Origin: Aliiroseovarius sp. F47248L
GTDB lineage: Bacteria > Pseudomonadota > Alphaproteobacteria > Rhodobacterales > Rhodobacteraceae
Length of the DNA stretch: 64,000 nt
NCBI RefSeq assembly: GCF_023016085.1
Contig: NZ_JALKBF010000001.1
Coordinates: 124,001-188,000, forward strand
Direction: 5' to 3'
Below the pieces are notes generated by a model that saw only the letters and a program-made list of their open reading frames with translations, was not told where the DNA came from and did not search any database. The translations under genes and the position numbers were made by a program. Positions 45,436 to 54,739 of the stretch are shown here, piece after piece. The stretch's first letter is position 1, and each line of letters begins with the position of its first letter.

Positions 45436-48400
45436 ATGACCAAACACCCCCGATTCATTCACCTGCGCGTTCACACCGAATATTCCCTTTTAGAGGGGGC
45501 TATTCCGGTTAAGAAGCTGCCAGGCTTGTGTGCTGCAGCGGGAATGCCTGCCGTTGCAGTCACAGATACCAACAATATGTTCTCGGCGCTTGAGTTTTCG
45601 GTGACGGCCGCCGGGCAAGGGGTCCAACCTATTATGGGATGTCAGGTCGATGTGTCGTTCGACACACCTGCCCCCGGTGAAAAAAAGCGCCCTGCCGCAC
45701 CACTCGTTTTATTGGCGCAGAACGAGCGGGGGTATGAAAATCTGATGAAGCTCAATTCCTGCCTTTATATCGACAAAGGCGGAGAGCTGCCGCAAGTCCA
45801 ATTGGATGAGCTTGAGACCTACTCCGAAGGTTTGATCTGCCTGACAGGCGGATCGGAAGGCCCGGTGGGCCAGTTGTTGCAGGCGGGGCAGAGCACGAAA
45901 GCCAAGGCGCTGATGCACCGATTCCACACATGCTATGGCGACCGGCTTTATGTCGAACTGCAACGCCATCCAGACGAGGGCGGACAGACAACACAAGCAG
46001 AACGCGCGACCGAACAAGGCTTCGTAGAAATGGCATATGCGTTGGGCATCCCTCTAGTTGCGACCAACGACGCCTATTTCCCCAAGCAGAAACTTTACGA
46101 GGCCCATGACGCTCTGATTTGCATCAAAGAAGGCGCTTATGTTGACCAGCAAGAAGGGCGTCGTCGTCTAACGCCCCAACATTATTTCAAAAGCCCCGAA
46201 GAGATGATCACGCTGTTCGCTGATCTGCCCGAGGCGATTGAAAGCACAGTGGAGATCGCCCGCCGCTGCGCCTTCATGGCTTATCGTCGTGATCCTATTC
46301 TACCCAAGTTTGCCGATGACGAGGTGCAGGAACTGCGCCGTCAGGCGAACGAAGGATTGCAGGCTCGTCTTGCCGTAATACCTCATGCAGTTAGCATCGA
46401 CGACTATCAGAAACGCCTCGACTTCGAGCTGGATATCATCGAAGGCATGGGCTTCCCCGGCTACTTTCTAATCGTCGCCGATTTCATCAAATGGGCCAAG
46501 GATCACGAGATCCCCGTCGGACCGGGTCGTGGTTCTGGTGCTGGTTCGCTGGTGGCCTATGCGCTGACCATCACCGACCTTGACCCCCTGCGCTATTCGC
46601 TTCTGTTCGAGCGGTTCCTCAACCCCGAACGTGTGTCGATGCCTGACTTCGATATCGACTTCTGCATGGATCGCCGGGAAGAGGTCATCCGCTATGTGCA
46701 AGAGAAATATGGCCGCGACAAGGTGGGCCAGATCATCACCTTCGGCGCGCTTTTGTCCAAGGCGGCGGTGCGCGATGTGGGGCGTGTGTTGCAGATGCCT
46801 TACGGGCAGGTAGATCGCCTTTCCAAGCTAATCCCGGTTGAAGGGGTCAAGCCAGTGTCGATCGAAAAGGCGCTGGCCGATGAGCCGCGCCTGCGCGAAG
46901 AAGCCCGCGCCGAAGAAGTTGTTGACCGGCTGCTGACTTATGGCCAGCAGGTCGAGGGATTGTTGCGCAATGCCTCGACCCATGCTGCCGGGGTGGTGAT
47001 CGGTGATCGGCCCTTGGACGCGCTGGTGCCGCTGTATCAGGATCCAAAATCCGACATGCCTGCCACCCAGTTTAACATGAAATGGGTGGAACAGGCGGGG
47101 CTAGTGAAGTTCGACTTTCTGGGTTTGAAAACGTTGACCGTGATCCAGAACGCCGTGGACCTTATCAGGGGGCAGGGGCGTGACATTCACGTCAGCGCAG
47201 ATGGCCAAACGCTTTATGACCCTCCTACAGGAACCGAGAACGAGATTAACACCATCCCGCTGGACGATGAAGCGACCTATAAGCTTTACGCCGCGGCCAA
47301 GACCGTCGCCGTGTTTCAGGTGGAAAGTAGCGGCATGATGGATGCGCTTCGGCGCATGAAGCCGACCTGTATCGAGGATATCGTGGCACTTGTGGCCCTG
47401 TATCGTCCCGGCCCGATGGAAAACATTCCAACATATTGCGAGGTAAAGAACGGGCTGCGCGAGATCGAAAGCGTCCACCCCCTGATTGACCATATCCTTG
47501 AGGAAACGCAGGGCATTATCGTTTATCAGGAGCAGGTGATGCAGATCGCGCAGGTCATGGCGGGGTATTCCCTCGGGGGTGCTGACCTTCTGCGCCGCGC
47601 CATGGGTAAGAAGATCAAAGAGGCTATGGATGCTGAACGTCCAAAGTTCGAGAAAGGCGCGGCCGAAAACGGTGTGCCCGCCAAGAAGGCGTCCGAGGTT
47701 TTTGACCTTCTGGAAAAATTCGCCAATTACGGCTTCAACAAATCCCACGCCGCTGCCTATGCCGTGGTCAGCTATCAAACCGCATGGCTGAAGGCGAACC
47801 ACCCGGTCGAGTTCATGGCAGGCGTGATGAATTGCGATATCCACCTGACTGATAAATTGTCGGTCTATGCCCATGAAGTACGCCGCGGCATGGAGATCGA
47901 GATTGTACCGCCCTGCGTCAATCGCTCGCTTGAAACTTTCAGCGTGGATCAAGGCCGCTTGGTTTATGGGCTTGGGGCGCTGAAGAATGTCGGCATCGAG
48001 GCGATGAAGTTGGTGGTCGAAGGCCGTCGCGTAGACAGTATCGACAAACCGTTCGCGACACTCTTTGACTTTGCGCGTCGTGTTGACCTGAAACGTGTTG
48101 GGAAACGCCCGATGGAAATGCTGGCGCGGGCAGGAGCATTCGACCAGCTCGATCCAAATCGCCGACGGGTGTTCGACAGCCTTGACGCGCTTGTCAGCTA
48201 TTCAGCGGCAATCCATGAACAGCGAGCGTCAAATCAGGTCTCATTGTTCGGCGAAGCGGGCGATGACCTGCCCGAACCACGCCTGTCACCGGTTGGCGAT
48301 TGGTTGCCCAATGAGCGGCTGGCAGAAGAACACAAGGCTATTGGATTCTATCTGTCCGGCCACCCGTTAGACGATTATCTGCCCGCATTGAAACGCAAGG

Positions 48401-48957
48401 GCATCATGACCCTACGCGAATTGCGCGACAAGGCGGAACGGTCCGGGGCTGCCGTCGGCAAGGTGGCGGTGAATGTCAGTGGCCTTCAGGCCCGCAAATC
48501 GGCGCGCGGCAACCAGTTCTTCCGGCTGAATATCGACGACCCGACCGAGCAAGTGTCCGGTATCTTGCTGTTTGCAGATGATTTCGAATCCTGCCGCAAG
48601 GTTTTTGACGAAACCATGCAGGTGGTCATGCAGCTTGAAGGCCGGTTCGAGGAGGGCCAGTTCGATCCGCGCGGCCGCTCGGTTGCGCCGCTGGATGCGG
48701 TGATTGCTGATGCGGGGGGGATGGCGCTGAAGCTGTATCTTGATCAGGCCGAAGCGCTGACCCAAGTCGCAACGCTTTTGCAGGACGCGATGGAAAAAGC
48801 CCGAAATGTGCGGCCCGGGGAAGTTTCAGTCTGCTTGATGGATCCCACTCTGCCCGGTGAGGTCGAGATGACGCTGGGCCAGTCCTTCCCTCTGAACCCA
48901 CAGATTAAAGGAGCGCTGAAATCACTGCCCGGCGTGTTGGACGTGGAAGAGGTATAA
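45436..48957 (+). CDS. dnaE: DNA polymerase III alpha subunit
   Basis: The 1173-residue replicative polymerase has an N-terminal PHP domain ('FIHLRVHTEYSLLEGA'), the catalytic palm with 'PDFDIDFC' (acidic residues D404 and D406), fingers, beta-binding region, and a C-terminal OB-fold with 'VAVNVSGLQARKSARGNQFFRL'. Length and motif order match DnaE1. It is the chromosomal polymerase and not the error-prone DnaE2, judging by full length and isolated context. It stands alone after the VOC gene. Confidence 0.98.
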   Translation: MTKHPRFIHLRVHTEYSLLEGAIPVKKLPGLCAAAGMPAVAVTDTNNMFSALEFSVTAAGQGVQPIMGCQVDVSFDTPAPGEKKRPAAPLVLLAQNERGYENLMKLNSCLYIDKGGELPQVQLDELETYSEGLICLTGGSEGPVGQLLQAGQSTKAKALMHRFHTCYGDRLYVELQRHPDEGGQTTQAERATEQGFVEMAYALGIPLVATNDAYFPKQKLYEAHDALICIKEGAYVDQQEGRRRLTPQHYFKSPEEMITLFADLPEAIESTVEIARRCAFMAYRRDPILPKFADDEVQELRRQANEGLQARLAVIPHAVSIDDYQKRLDFELDIIEGMGFPGYFLIVADFIKWAKDHEIPVGPGRGSGAGSLVAYALTITDLDPLRYSLLFERFLNPERVSMPDFDIDFCMDRREEVIRYVQEKYGRDKVGQIITFGALLSKAAVRDVGRVLQMPYGQVDRLSKLIPVEGVKPVSIEKALADEPRLREEARAEEVVDRLLTYGQQVEGLLRNASTHAAGVVIGDRPLDALVPLYQDPKSDMPATQFNMKWVEQAGLVKFDFLGLKTLTVIQNAVDLIRGQGRDIHVSADGQTLYDPPTGTENEINTIPLDDEATYKLYAAAKTVAVFQVESSGMMDALRRMKPTCIEDIVALVALYRPGPMENIPTYCEVKNGLREIESVHPLIDHILEETQGIIVYQEQVMQIAQVMAGYSLGGADLLRRAMGKKIKEAMDAERPKFEKGAAENGVPAKKASEVFDLLEKFANYGFNKSHAAAYAVVSYQTAWLKANHPVEFMAGVMNCDIHLTDKLSVYAHEVRRGMEIEIVPPCVNRSLETFSVDQGRLVYGLGALKNVGIEAMKLVVEGRRVDSIDKPFATLFDFARRVDLKRVGKRPMEMLARAGAFDQLDPNRRRVFDSLDALVSYSAAIHEQRASNQVSLFGEAGDDLPEPRLSPVGDWLPNERLAEEHKAIGFYLSGHPLDDYLPALKRKGIMTLRELRDKAERSGAAVGKVAVNVSGLQARKSARGNQFFRLNIDDPTEQVSGILLFADDFESCRKVFDETMQVVMQLEGRFEEGQFDPRGRSVAPLDAVIADAGGMALKLYLDQAEALTQVATLLQDAMEKARNVRPGEVSVCLMDPTLPGEVEMTLGQSFPLNPQIKGALKSLPGVLDVEEV

Positions 48958-48990
48958 GGGCCTTGCCCCTCTGCGCATGCGCGCATTCAC

Positions 48991-49016
48991 CCGAAGATAT
49001 TTTTGGCCAGAAGAAA
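48991..49016. repeat. A/T-rich intergenic motif after dnaE, possibly a Rhodobacteraceae dispersed motif
   Basis: The stretch CCGAAGATATTTTTGGCCAG then AAGAAA sits between the dnaE and slyX stops. From memory, near-identical strings recur at gene ends in roseobacter genomes, but I saw no second copy in this window. It may be a terminator-like or dispersed repeat; the family claim needs a genome count. Confidence 0.35.
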
Positions 49017-49024
49017 CCGAGATG

Positions 49025-49234
49025 TCAGTAGTGGGGTGGGCGTTCGTCGCCCAGCACGACGCCACCGGAATTGGCTTGTTCCCGCTCGGCTTCGCGTTCC
49101 ATCAGCGTCCGCACGCGATGGGTCATCTTTGACAGTTCGGTGTCTTGCCGCGCGACAACTTCGTTCAACTCCTCAACCTGCCGGGACAGGTGGGCGATGG
49201 TTTCTTCCAGTTGGGTCAGGCGATCTTGTGTCAT
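49025..49234 (-). CDS. slyX: SlyX-family protein
   Basis: The 69-residue protein is a coiled coil (MTQDRLTQLEETIAHLSRQ at the start) with the SlyX-typical C-terminal 'RPPHY'. Family members are small cytoplasmic proteins of unknown role. A longer frame to 49699 is open, but it crosses the divergent hisS gene, and the ATG at 49234 gives the family length. Confidence 0.88.
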   Translation of the reverse strand: MTQDRLTQLEETIAHLSRQVEELNEVVARQDTELSKMTHRVRTLMEREAEREQANSGGVVLGDERPPHY

Positions 49235-49365
49235 GGGGGCGTGATAGCGTGACTTTGTCACGAGACCCAGCGGTTTTTTGGGTGTGTGCGAATACAGGCT
49301 TTCCTTGCCCCTGACGCCCCCATCCGCTAGACCGCCCGCGACACTTATCTGAACCGGGACCAGCC

Positions 49366-50853
49366 ATGGCCAAGCAGAAAAAACAGCCCCGCCCCAAGGC
49401 AGCGACACCCAAGGGGTTTCGCGACTATTTCGGCGCAGAGGTGGACGAGCGGAAACACATGCTCGACCAGATCGCAGCGGTATATCATCGCTATGGGTTT
49501 GATGCGCTGGAAAGTGCGGCGGTGGAAACGGTTGAAGCACTTGGAAAGTTCCTGCCGGATGTGGATCGCCCGAACGAGGGTGTGTTCGCGTGGCAGGAGT
49601 TTGATGAGAAGGGAGATGGCGACTGGTTGGCGCTGCGTTATGATCTGACCGCGCCTTTGGCACGTGTCTTTGCGCAGCATCGTAACGATCTGCCGACACC
49701 CTATCGTCGTTATGCTATGGGGCCGGTCTGGCGGAACGAGAAGCCGGGGCCGGGACGATTTCGTCAGTTTTATCAATGTGACGCGGATACGGTTGGCACG
49801 GCATCCATGGCGGCGGATGCCGAGATTTGTGCACTGCTGGCCGACACACTGGAAACAGTTGGTATTCCGCGTGGCGACTATATGGTTCGGGTGAACAACC
49901 GTAAGGTTCTAAACGGTGTACTAGAGGTGATGGGCGTCGATGAAGGACCGGTTCGTGATGCCGTTCTGCGTACAATCGACAAGTTCGATAAGGTTGGCGA
50001 GGCCGGTGTGCGCGAGCTTCTGGGCAAGGGACGGCTGGATGCGTCGGGTGCGTATATTGATGGCGTAGGCCTATCTGATGAACAGGCTGGACCGGTGCTG
50101 GCTTTCCTGACTTCAAAAGGGGACACCGCCAATCAGACACTTGCGAACCTTCGTGCAGCGGTTGGTAACAGTGCCATTGGCGCCGAAGGCGTGGGTGAGT
50201 TGGAAGAGATCTCGACATTGTTGACCGCACAAGGCTATGGCCCGGATCGTATCGAGATCGACCCCTCCGTCGTACGCGGCCTTGGCTATTACACCGGTCC
50301 AGTATTCGAAGCGGAATTGACCTTCGAAATTTTGGATGAAAAAGGGCGACCGCGTCAGTTTGGGTCGGTTGCAGGTGGCGGTCGCTACGACGATCTGGTC
50401 AAACGGTTCACGGGGCAGGCAGTGCCAGCGACGGGTGTTTCGATTGGTGTGGATCGCCTGTTGGCGGCATTGCGCGCCAAGGGGCGCGTTGGTGGCAAGG
50501 CTGTTGGCCCCGTCGTCGTGACCGTGATGGATAAGGCGCGACTTGCGGATTATCAGGCGATGGTGGGTGAACTGCGGCAGGCGGGCATCCGGGCCGAGGT
50601 CTATTTGGGTAATCCGAAGAATTTCGGCAATCAGTTGAAATATGCAGATAAGCGAGAGTCCCCCGTCGCGATAATCGCGGGCTCTGACGAGTTTGAAGCG
50701 GGAAAAGTGCAAATCAAGGATTTGGTGCTGGGTGCGAAAATCGCCGAGAACGCCACGCTTGAAGAATGGAAAGAACGCCCTAGCCAGTTCGAATGCGACC
50801 GCGCCGATATGGTTGCCAAGGTGCGTGAGATCGTTGAGGGCTATGATGGCTGA
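49366..50853 (+). CDS. hisS: Histidyl-tRNA synthetase
   Basis: The 495-residue class II synthetase charges tRNA-His. It has motif 1/2 regions ('[47 protein letters not shown]') and the HisRS histidine-A region '[12 protein letters not shown]', then a C-terminal anticodon domain. It is the first gene of hisS-hisZ-hisG. Its stop overlaps the hisZ start region, so translation is coupled. Confidence 0.97.
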   Translation: MAKQKKQPRPKAATPKGFRDYFGAEVDERKHMLDQIAAVYHRYGFDALESAAVETVEALGKFLPDVDRPNEGVFAWQEFDEKGDGDWLALRYDLTAPLARVFAQHRNDLPTPYRRYAMGPVWRNEKPGPGRFRQFYQCDADTVGTASMAADAEICALLADTLETVGIPRGDYMVRVNNRKVLNGVLEVMGVDEGPVRDAVLRTIDKFDKVGEAGVRELLGKGRLDASGAYIDGVGLSDEQAGPVLAFLTSKGDTANQTLANLRAAVGNSAIGAEGVGELEEISTLLTAQGYGPDRIEIDPSVVRGLGYYTGPVFEAELTFEILDEKGRPRQFGSVAGGGRYDDLVKRFTGQAVPATGVSIGVDRLLAALRAKGRVGGKAVGPVVVTVMDKARLADYQAMVGELRQAGIRAEVYLGNPKNFGNQLKYADKRESPVAIIAGSDEFEAGKVQIKDLVLGAKIAENATLEEWKERPSQFECDRADMVAKVREIVEGYDG

Positions 50854-51949
50854 CAAGGCACGCGTCCGCATCGAGGCCGCGCGATACCTTCAGTTTTTCG
50901 AAGATCACGGTGCACGCGTCGTTGAAGCGGATTTCCTGCAACCTGCGGAAACCCTTCTTGATCTTTACGGCGAAGACATTCGCGCGCGCGCCTTCGTAAC
51001 ATATGATCCGGATTTCGGAGAGGCGATGTTGCGCCCGGACTTCACCGTTCCTGTAGTGCAGATGCACATGGCAGGGGGCGCGGAGCCTGCGCGCTATGTC
51101 TATATGGGCGAAGTGTTTCGCGCACAGGAAGAAAGCAAACACCGCGCGTCTGAGTATTTCCAAGTGGGGTACGAGGTGTTCGACCGCGCCGCCCCGATCG
51201 AAGCGGATGCCGAGGTTTTCGCCTTGTTAAAAGAGGTTCTGGAACCTCTGAATCTGCGCGCTGCCACCGGGGATATGGGGTTGCTGTTGGCGGCTGTGCG
51301 CGGGCTTGGCACGACGGATCGGCGAAAGGCCGCATTGTTGCGCCATATATGGCGCCCCCGTCGCTTTCGCGCGTTGTTGGATCGGTTCGCCGGACGCGCG
51401 CCTTTGCCCGAAGGTCGTGATGCATTGTTGGCGATGGCAGAACCGATGAGCAAAAAGACATCGCAGATCGGTTTACGTTCGCGTGCCGAAATTGCCGAAC
51501 GGATCGACGCTTTGCGCGAAGATGCCGCGGCTGCGCCTATATCGGCGCAAGAAGTCGAGTTGCTGGATGATCTGCTGGGGCTGCGCGAGACCACGGCCAA
51601 CGTATTGGAACATTTGCGTGACATCGCGGTCGATATGCCCGCGATTGCGCAAGCGGTTGATCGGCTGGAAATGCGTGCGGAAGCACTGACCCGGCGCGGC
51701 GTTGATGTGGACACGCTGGATTTCGAAGGCAGCTATGGCCGCACTTCGATGGAATATTACGACGGGTTTGTCTTCGGCTTCTATGCCGAGGCCCGGCCAG
51801 ACTTGCCCCCGGTCGCGACCGGCGGGCGGTATGATGCGCTGACTCGCGTATTAGGAAATCAGAACGGTGAAGCGCGCGACATTCCGGCAGTTGGTGGCGT
51901 GATCCGCCCCGAGTTGACACTGGAACTGACAGGCGAGGCAGGGCAATGA
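50846..51949 (+). CDS. hisZ: ATP phosphoribosyltransferase regulatory subunit
   Basis: The 367-residue protein is a HisRS-like catalytic-core paralogue ('[22 protein letters not shown]', '[22 protein letters not shown]') without an anticodon domain, the form that activates short HisG enzymes and mediates histidine feedback. The frame runs upstream to 50693, but GAGGG at 50836-50840 is best spaced for the ATG at 50846. It overlaps hisS by 8 nt and hisG by 4 nt. Confidence 0.94.
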   Translation: MADKARVRIEAARYLQFFEDHGARVVEADFLQPAETLLDLYGEDIRARAFVTYDPDFGEAMLRPDFTVPVVQMHMAGGAEPARYVYMGEVFRAQEESKHRASEYFQVGYEVFDRAAPIEADAEVFALLKEVLEPLNLRAATGDMGLLLAAVRGLGTTDRRKAALLRHIWRPRRFRALLDRFAGRAPLPEGRDALLAMAEPMSKKTSQIGLRSRAEIAERIDALREDAAAAPISAQEVELLDDLLGLRETTANVLEHLRDIAVDMPAIAQAVDRLEMRAEALTRRGVDVDTLDFEGSYGRTSMEYYDGFVFGFYAEARPDLPPVATGGRYDALTRVLGNQNGEARDIPAVGGVIRPELTLELTGEAGQ

Positions 51950-52644
51950 CCGTGAAGCTGGGTGTGCCCTCGAAGGGTCGGTTGATGGAAAAGACCTTCG
52001 ATTGGTTCGGAGCGGCGGGGATTGAATTGTCGCGCACCGGGTCAGATCGGGAATATGCCGCTGCTGTCGATGGGATCGACGGTGTGGAGTTGGTGCTTTT
52101 GTCTGCCGGTGAGGTTCCCCGCGAACTAGCCGCCGGGCGCATCCATCTGGGCGTCACTGGGTCTGATTTGGTCCGCGAAAAGCTGGGCGCGTGGGACGAG
52201 AAGGTGGTCGAGCTTGCACCGATGGGGTTCGGTCATGCCGACCTGATCATAGCTGTGCCCAAATGCTGGGTCGATGTGAACACACTGGATGATCTTGATG
52301 CGGTGGCCGCTGCGTTCCGCGCCAAGCATGGTTTTCGCCTGCGGATTGCCACCAAGTATCACCGTTTGATCCGTGACCATTTGCGGAATCACGGTGTGGC
52401 CGACTACCAACTGGTCGACAGTCAGGGCGCAACCGAAGGCACGGTGAAGAATGAAACCGCCGAAGCGGTCGCGGACATCACGTCAACTGGCGAAACGCTG
52501 CGGGCGAACCACCTGAAGATTTTGTCTGGTGGACCGGTGCATAAAAGTCAGGCCACTTTGTTCAAATCGCGTAAGGCGGATTGGTCGGATGCTGATCGTG
52601 CAACGCTGGCAGATCTGTGCCAGAAGTTGGGCATCGAACGGTAA
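51946..52644 (+). CDS. hisG: ATP phosphoribosyltransferase, short form
   Basis: The 232-residue enzyme makes phosphoribosyl-ATP, the first step of histidine synthesis. It is the short form, lacking the C-terminal regulatory domain, which requires HisZ; hisZ sits directly upstream with a 4-nt overlap. The P-loop-like PRPP motif is seen in 'ETAEAVADITSTGETL'. It ends 11 nt before the convergent DUF2461 gene. Confidence 0.96.
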   Translation: MTVKLGVPSKGRLMEKTFDWFGAAGIELSRTGSDREYAAAVDGIDGVELVLLSAGEVPRELAAGRIHLGVTGSDLVREKLGAWDEKVVELAPMGFGHADLIIAVPKCWVDVNTLDDLDAVAAAFRAKHGFRLRIATKYHRLIRDHLRNHGVADYQLVDSQGATEGTVKNETAEAVADITSTGETLRANHLKILSGGPVHKSQATLFKSRKADWSDADRATLADLCQKLGIER

Positions 52645-52655
52645 AGGCACGGCGG

Positions 52656-53297
52656 TCAGGCAGGCAGGTGTTCAACCATCCAATTGCGGATTGGATCGAA
52701 GACACGCAGCGCGTGGGAGATCTCGGCCCCAGCGGTGGCACCCATGGCTTGGACAAGCGCTAACCCATCCTGCCAGACTGCAATGCCTTTTTGACGCAGT
52801 AAAATAGCGTTCTGGTGATCGGCAGGGTGCGGCGACGGCACGCGTTTTAGGTCGGGTTCTGACAACCGTAGTCCGGCATTCTGAGCCTCTTGGATTAGAT
52901 CGGACAGAGTGTCGCCCGCCGGGCCAGCCACCACGTCGCGCCATCGGGCGAGCCGCTGCTTGTCAAAAGCAAACAGGCCATAGCCAATGACAAGTTCGCC
53001 AGGTTGCAGACCAAACATCCAGGCTGCCCCCGTCGCAGCATCGCTTAAACTGATATGCACATGAGTGTTGTAGGGGGTTTTATCCTTCGAAAACCTCAGG
53101 TCGCGATGGATGCGAAAGATTTTGGCGGTGACATCTGTGTTGTACTGCACGGCCAGTCGTGGGGTTAGATCGTCGCAGAACGCCTTGGCTGCATCCTTCA
53201 CATGGGATGTATAGCGGGCCTTGTTCTGGGTAAACCACGCGCGCGTGTTATCTGCCTTGAGGTCTTGCAGAAAGGCCGTTGTTTCCTTGCTGAACAT
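52656..53297 (-). CDS. DUF2461-family protein
   Basis: The 213-residue protein begins 'MFSKETTAFLQDLKADNTRAWFTQNK', the N-terminal signature of DUF2461 (TIGR02453), and contains 'IFRIHRDLRFSKDKTPYNTH', also characteristic. Function is unknown. The frame is open to 53342, but AGGAGG lies 6 nt before the ATG at 53297. It is 50 nt downstream of the hemerythrin gene on the same strand. Confidence 0.87.
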   Translation of the reverse strand: MFSKETTAFLQDLKADNTRAWFTQNKARYTSHVKDAAKAFCDDLTPRLAVQYNTDVTAKIFRIHRDLRFSKDKTPYNTHVHISLSDAATGAAWMFGLQPGELVIGYGLFAFDKQRLARWRDVVAGPAGDTLSDLIQEAQNAGLRLSEPDLKRVPSPHPADHQNAILLRQKGIAVWQDGLALVQAMGATAGAEISHALRVFDPIRNWMVEHLPA

Positions 53298-53347
53298 CTC
53301 GCTCCTCCTGATCATGGTGTCTGCGCCCATTGACGCAGACACCGGTG

Positions 53348-53914
53348 TTACCCGCGCAGTTTGTGGTGAAGCAGGATCGGCACGACCAGATCTTCTTCGT
53401 CCGACAGGTGACGTGACAGGAACCCTTTCAGCACCCCGGACAGATCGTGGACCGAATGGGCCTCTTCTCGCGCTTGCGCTTTGTCAAGCTGGGTCAATTT
53501 TACCACACGATTGGATTGTCGTGTGAACTGATCCAGCAGATCATCCAATGCAACGTGGTCAGCTTCCAGCGTGTCCAGCCCGTGATCGAACCGACCATCG
53601 ATTGCAGACAACTCTGGGAAAAACTTGCGATCTTCCCAATGATGATGCCCATGCAGATTCCGCACCAATAGGTTTCCGTAGTGCGATAATCGCCGGGCGT
53701 GATCGTCTGGATCGATTTGCTTTTCCAGATATCCCTCGCTGTTCAAACGGATCGATTCAGCCAGTTGTCCAAACATAACATGTGCCCCCATCCAGTTTTG
53801 AATGGACGCGGCGAAATTCGGGTGATCTGGCCACGCGTCGCGTGGGTAGTCCCGAAGCAAAAGGCGCATGTCTTCAGGCAGGGCCTCTTGTCTTAGTGTG
53901 GGCATTTGTATCAT
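53348..53914 (-). CDS. Hemerythrin-domain protein
   Basis: The 188-residue protein has the non-haem di-iron hemerythrin (HHE) pattern: 'HGHHHWEDRKFFPEL', 'LEADHVALDDLL' and 'HLSDEEDLVVPILL' supply His and acidic ligands in the expected order. Family roles include O2/NO binding and Fe-S repair (ScdA/DnrN-like). An alternative start is the ATG at 53905. Two dyads lie upstream (53934-53959). Cotranscription with the DUF2461 gene downstream is possible. Confidence 0.88.
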   Translation of the reverse strand: MIQMPTLRQEALPEDMRLLLRDYPRDAWPDHPNFAASIQNWMGAHVMFGQLAESIRLNSEGYLEKQIDPDDHARRLSHYGNLLVRNLHGHHHWEDRKFFPELSAIDGRFDHGLDTLEADHVALDDLLDQFTRQSNRVVKLTQLDKAQAREEAHSVHDLSGVLKGFLSRHLSDEEDLVVPILLHHKLRG

Positions 53915-53933
53915 GACTGGGTAAGTAGTGTAA

Positions 53934-53959
53934 TGTTATAACAAATCAAGTGCTGATTT
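53934..53959. promoter_or_regulatory. Two adjoining dyads upstream of the hemerythrin gene
   Basis: TGTTATAACA (53934-53943) is a perfect 10-bp palindrome. It adjoins AAATCA-N5-TGATTT (53943-53959), a 6-bp inverted repeat with a 5-bp spacer. Both lie within 45 bp of the start on an unusually A/T-rich stretch. They could bind an oxygen- or NO-responsive regulator, but neither matches the FNR half-site orientation (TTGAT-N4-ATCAA). Confidence 0.4.
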
Positions 53960-53975
53960 AACACCGCCCTAAAGA

Positions 53976-54611
53976 TCAGCCCGGAGCATCCTTGAAACCG
54001 ACCTGCTTGTGACTGCCATCGCAAAACGGTTTGTTCTTCGAATGCCCACAACGGCACAGATACGCCATACCCAGCTTTGCAATACGCTTGCCGGTGCCAG
54101 TGCACATTTCGACATTCCCGTCGATTTTCAGTGGGCCATCTGGTTGCCGGTCCACTTTCACCGCACCCCCCTGTCCATCTTTTTCCGGTGGGGTCTTTGG
54201 TGCAGGTTCGCCGGTTGTCGCAAAGCCCGTGTCCACATGGCTGTTGTCACAGTAGGGTTTGTTTTTCGACTGCCCGCAGCGGCATAAGGCCACGCGCGTT
54301 TGCGTGTCGCTGTTTTCTATCGAGATGTTTCCCGCAAGAACCAATGGTCCGTTTTCAAGGATCGCCAGCCGGTTGATCTGTGGCGGCTGCTCGTCCCGTC
54401 CGTCCTCTCGTTGATAGGCCAGCGCACCGGAGGGGCAGGCTCGGATCACGGCGGCCACCTCTTCTGCGGCAGCTTGATCGGGTTGGACCCATGGGCGGTT
54501 GTTGGGATCAAACACCTTTGGCAACTGCAGGAAGCAGTTACGAGAATGGATGCAGCGTCCAAGGTCGAAACTGACTTTGATATCCTGACCGGTGTATTCT
54601 TTCCGCTTCAT
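53976..54611 (-). CDS. Fer4_19 plus double CDGSH iron-sulfur protein
   Basis: The 211-residue protein has an N-terminal divergent 4Fe-4S mono-cluster domain (about residues 5-70, 'CIHSRNCFLQLP' then 'ACPSGAL') and two CDGSH-type zinc-finger-like [2Fe-2S] sites: 'CRCGQSKNKPYCDNSH' (G replaced by N) and 'CRCGHSKNKPFCDGSH'. Each has the C-x-C-x8-C-x3-H pattern of mitoNEET-like clusters. Role is unknown: iron-sulfur handling, redox sensing and electron transfer are all possible. Its position beside the hemerythrin and DUF2461 genes is suggestive only. Confidence 0.9.
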   Translation of the reverse strand: MKRKEYTGQDIKVSFDLGRCIHSRNCFLQLPKVFDPNNRPWVQPDQAAAEEVAAVIRACPSGALAYQREDGRDEQPPQINRLAILENGPLVLAGNISIENSDTQTRVALCRCGQSKNKPYCDNSHVDTGFATTGEPAPKTPPEKDGQGGAVKVDRQPDGPLKIDGNVEMCTGTGKRIAKLGMAYLCRCGHSKNKPFCDGSHKQVGFKDAPG

Positions 54612-54681
54612 CGCGCATTCCTTTCAGCTGTGAACCTTCAGCCTAGCCCGGAATGCGTCACTGACCAAAAACTTGAACGAG

Positions 54682-54709
54682 AAAGGGCGCGAAGCTGTCT
54701 GCGCCCTTT
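54682..54709 (-). terminator. Terminator of trpS
   Basis: AAAGGGCGC (54682-54690) and GCGCCCTTT (54701-54709) form a perfect 9-bp stem with a 10-base loop. On the minus strand the stem ends in TTT and continues CTCGTT, downstream of the trpS stop. Confidence 0.7.
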
Positions 54710-54739
54710 GTATACGACCAAATTTTGAGCTGCGTCGAC

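Noticed and set aside
49249..49284. GTGAC/GTCAC and ACCCA/TGGGT stems upstream of hisS, considered as a T-box or attenuator
   Set aside because: The stems are short, with no leader peptide or specifier structure; T-boxes are not expected here, so it is left unannotated.
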